Positions 62,115 to 64,000 of a DNA stretch of 64,000 bases are shown here, in pieces. This stretch comes from Pseudomonas azerbaijanoccidentalis (GTDB taxonomy: Bacteria; Pseudomonadota; Gammaproteobacteria; Pseudomonadales; Pseudomonadaceae), in contig NZ_JAHSTU010000005.1 in the NCBI RefSeq assembly GCF_019145495.1, forward strand, positions 352,237 to 416,236, read 5' to 3'. Numbering within the stretch: the first letter of the stretch is position 1; each line of letters begins with the position of its first letter. The notes below the pieces were generated by a model, which worked only from the letters and a program-made list of their open reading frames with translations, was not told the DNA's origin and searched no databases. The position numbers and the translations under genes were made by a program.

Positions 62115-63134
62115 TCAGCTGCCCGCCCCACCGTGTGCCTCTTCAAAAAAGTAGTCCTTCCAGCTTTCAGCCTTGTTTTTCAGCACGCCTAAGGCCTGCA
62201 ATTTCTCGGCATAAACAGCCGTGCGTTGTGGCGTAATCGTGAAGTCAATTTCGGGATCGTTGACGATTTTCTCAACCAGCGGCAACGGTAACTTCGATTG
62301 CTCGACCCGAATGTAGGTCGCGGCCGCAGCGGACTTGTCGGCCTTGATGATTTTTTCAGCCTCGGCCAGTGCGTCGTAGAACGCTTTGTAGGTTTTCGGG
62401 TTTTCGTCGTGAAATTTTTCAGTGGTGTAAAGCACGTTGAATGTCGCCTGGCCACCCAACACGTCGTAGGAACTCAGCACTTTGTGCACGTTGGGACTCT
62501 GCAACTCCTGATACTGGAACGGCGGACTGGAAAAGTGCGAGCTGATTTCCGAACCACCGGCGATCAGCGCGGCCGTCGCATCCGGGTGCGCGAGGCTGAT
62601 GGAGATGTCGTCGAACTTCTTGAAATGCTCATCGCCAAACTGTTTCGCCGTTTCAATCTGCAACGTTCGCGACTGGAACCCAACGCCCGCCGCTGGCACT
62701 GCAATGCGGTCCTTTTCGGTGAAATCCTTGAGGTTCTTAACATTCGGATTATTGGTCAGCAGGTAATTGGGCATTGAGCCCAGTGACGCAATCGCCTTGA
62801 CGTTCTGCTTGCCCTTGGTCCGATCCCAGATCGTCAGCATCGGTGGCACACCCGCCGACACCACATCCAGTGCACCGGCCAACAACGCCTCGTTCATCGC
62901 CGTAGCACCGGAAATGCTGTTCCAGTCGACCACAATATCCAGGCCCTGCGCCTTACCCTGCTTCTCGATCAACTGCTGATCGCGCACCACATCCAGAATC
63001 AGGTAACCGATACCGAATTGCTGGGCAATGCTGATCTTGCCTTCCGCCTGTGCACCCGGGCTGAGCAATACACCCACCGCCGCAATGGATGCCGCCAACA
63101 ACGTTAAACCTGAATTCTTGAAACGACCCACCAT
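62115..63134 (-). CDS. ABC substrate-binding protein, NitT/TauT type
   Basis: 339 residues. Signal peptide to about residue 31 (LLSPGAQAEG), then the SsuA/NMT1-like fold (ISIAQQFGIGYLILDVVRDQ, SISGATAMNEALLAGALDVV, TLQIETAKQFG). It binds a sulfonate, nitrate or similar small anion in the periplasm. ATG 63134 has GAGG before it. The ATPase and permease genes are not next to it in this window, so its partners lie elsewhere; downstream is another operon on the opposite strand. Confidence 0.9.
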   Translation of the reverse strand: MVGRFKNSGLTLLAASIAAVGVLLSPGAQAEGKISIAQQFGIGYLILDVVRDQQLIEKQGKAQGLDIVVDWNSISGATAMNEALLAGALDVVSAGVPPMLTIWDRTKGKQNVKAIASLGSMPNYLLTNNPNVKNLKDFTEKDRIAVPAAGVGFQSRTLQIETAKQFGDEHFKKFDDISISLAHPDATAALIAGGSEISSHFSSPPFQYQELQSPNVHKVLSSYDVLGGQATFNVLYTTEKFHDENPKTYKAFYDALAEAEKIIKADKSAAAATYIRVEQSKLPLPLVEKIVNDPEIDFTITPQRTAVYAEKLQALGVLKNKAESWKDYFFEEAHGGAGS

Positions 63135-63180
63135 GAAAACCTCATCTATAAATAAACGAACAAAAGTCTTCACGCGATCC

Positions 63181-63250
63181 GTAGCAGCTGGCGAAGCCCT
63201 CAGAAATGACGACTGCTGCGCAGCCGAACGCAGGCTCTGCCAGCTGCTAC
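63181..63250. repeat. GTAGCAGCTGGC-type repeat, inverted ends
   Basis: GTAGCAGCTGGCGAAGCC at the left and GCCAGCTGCTAC at the right flank a loop of about 40 bases. Third locus of this repeat family in the window. Confidence 0.75.
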
Positions 63251-63271
63251 AAAAAAGCGTTGAGGCCGGAC

Positions 63272-63487
63272 TCAGAGTTTGGCGATCGAGACTTCGGTTG
63301 ATTTCACAAAGGCAATGACTTCGCTCCCGACCTTCAATTCCAGGTCACGCACCGAACGGGTGGTAATCACCGAAGTGACAATCCCCGACGCCGTTTGCAC
63401 GTCGATTTCGGAGACCACTTCGCCTTCGAGAATTTCCTTGATGACGCCCTTGAACTGGTTACGGACGTTGATCGCTTTGATGGTCAT
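63272..63487 (-). CDS. Molbindin (Mop, TOBE-domain) protein
   Basis: 71 residues, one Mop/TOBE domain: AINVRNQFKGVIKEILEGEV, VTSVITTRSVRDLELKVGSE and VIAFVKSTEVSIAKL. Such proteins bind molybdate (or tungstate) as oligomers and store it for molybdenum cofactor use. AGGAAG lies before the ATG. Upstream of the ABC binding-protein gene on the same strand, separated by a repeat; a functional link is not clear. Confidence 0.93.
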   Translation of the reverse strand: MTIKAINVRNQFKGVIKEILEGEVVSEIDVQTASGIVTSVITTRSVRDLELKVGSEVIAFVKSTEVSIAKL

Positions 63488-63580
63488 GGTGAGGCTTCCT
63501 GTCTGAGGTCGAGCCCTTCCGCATGGATGGGCAGGCCCTCAAAGTGCACTGCCTTTGACGACAACAAAAGGAATATATAA

Positions 63581-64000
63581 TTATCTATTTATATCTTTAT
63601 AGAATATGAGTGCATTCCTTGGCACCCAATCAAGTTGGATTCCGGGGTTGTGCAGGCGCGAGAGTTTTTCCGCTGGCAGGCGCGAAGCAAACTGCCAACT
63701 CTTGCGCCCCAGGGCGTCGTAGCCGAAACAGCTGGTGAGCGCGCCCTGGGTGCGCAGGACTTCGCGGTGCAGGTCGTCGCGCTCGATGTCGCTGATCAAC
63801 TCACCGTCGAGGTTGAGTTGGTGCAGGTGGCCGCTGCCTTAGTACAGATGGTTGAGGTGTTGGCCGGTGGGCAACGTCAGCGTGGTGAGGTTGCTCAGTG
63901 GGTCGTACTCGTAGGACAAGGCGCCCTGAGCCGTCGTCTCCTCGATCAGCCTGCCGAGCGGGTCGTAGGAGAATTCCAGCGTTTCTTCGCTGACACCCAG
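63581..64000 (-). pseudogene. RHS/YD-repeat protein fragment with internal stop
   Basis: Read from the window edge, the frame gives RHS/YD repeats (FSYDPLGRLIEETTAQ, YEYDPLSNLTTLTLPTGQ) up to HLNHLY, then a TAA (63841-63839) where the family has Tyr, and then continues in the same frame with GSGHLHQLNLDGE, CFGYDALGRKSWQFASR and RLHNPGI. After that it turns into an unrelated AT-rich tail and stops at 63581. Both the stop and the lost 3' end mark a decayed RHS toxin-type gene. The 5' part is outside the window. Confidence 0.85.

Noticed and set aside
1..64000. Prophage, integrative element or intact insertion sequence
   Set aside because: No integrase, transposase, phage structural gene or tRNA attachment site was seen; only REP-type repeats and one deletion junction.

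Overview
The window looks like chromosomal DNA of a Pseudomonas, probably of the fluorescens group. It has high-GC coding sequence throughout, Pseudomonas-type REP hairpins (GTAGGAGCGAGCCTGCTCGC, GTAGGAGCTGCCGAAGG, GTAGCAGCTGGC), OprD-family porins, a YjcH-ActP pair, CstA with YbdD, AACAACAATAA (Hfq/Crc-type) leaders and an OsmC-YcaO fusion. I saw no rRNA, tRNA, CRISPR array, prophage or intact insertion sequence. The species call is inference; no search was run.

Layout. 1-6.4 kb: the start of a nitronate monooxygenase gene, a cytochrome b561, the acetate permease pair yjcH-actP, a LysR regulator and two overlapping MFS exporter genes. 6.7-8.3 kb: a D-cysteine desulfhydrase-like enzyme and a secreted protein that joins EGKCG motifs (as in MNIO-modified bufferin/HvfA peptides) to two EF-hands. 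8.9-25.1 kb: a 17-gene, single-strand operon, followed by a porin gene. The operon encodes a NitT/TauT-type ABC importer, two SDRs, a cupin, an alpha/beta hydrolase, an IclR regulator, a ThDP enzyme, an aspartate-dehydrogenase-like enzyme, an aldehyde dehydrogenase, a two-domain extradiol-type VOC protein, two small unknown proteins, a Rieske oxygenase, a RidA-like protein and a VanB-type reductase. It reads as a complete uptake, ring-hydroxylation and ring-cleavage route for an aromatic or heteroaromatic acid, and I cannot match it to a named pathway. The porin promoter shares a 36-bp block with the operon promoter.

25.1-33.7 kb: a PLP dehydratase with an AraC regulator, a small VOC protein, then 3-hydroxyacyl-CoA dehydrogenase, opine-type dehydrogenase, AraC regulator, MFS importer and OprD porin genes. 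A direct repeat lies just upstream of the dehydrogenase pair. 34.1-39.7 kb: a 1463-residue hybrid sensor kinase and an HD-GYP response regulator. 40.1-42.3 kb: OsmC-YcaO. 42.4-49.5 kb: an outer-membrane efflux factor and the 3' end of an RND pump gene fused head-on to a 3'-truncated sugar/nucleoside MFS gene, which marks a deletion, then a sugar-acting isomerase, a Gfo/Idh dehydrogenase and a divergent LacI regulator with a perfect 18-bp operator. 49.6-64 kb: a chemoreceptor, a small lipoprotein, HxlR/isochorismatase/aldehyde dehydrogenase, a diguanylate cyclase, CstA-YbdD beside a NarL-type two-component system with an array of CTACGTAG sites between them, a secreted protein of nine 13-residue repeats, an ABC binding protein, a molbindin and a broken RHS gene fragment.

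Common thread: most of the window handles carbon uptake and catabolism. Regulators sit beside their target genes, and four carbon-transport genes carry candidate Hfq/Crc translational control motifs.
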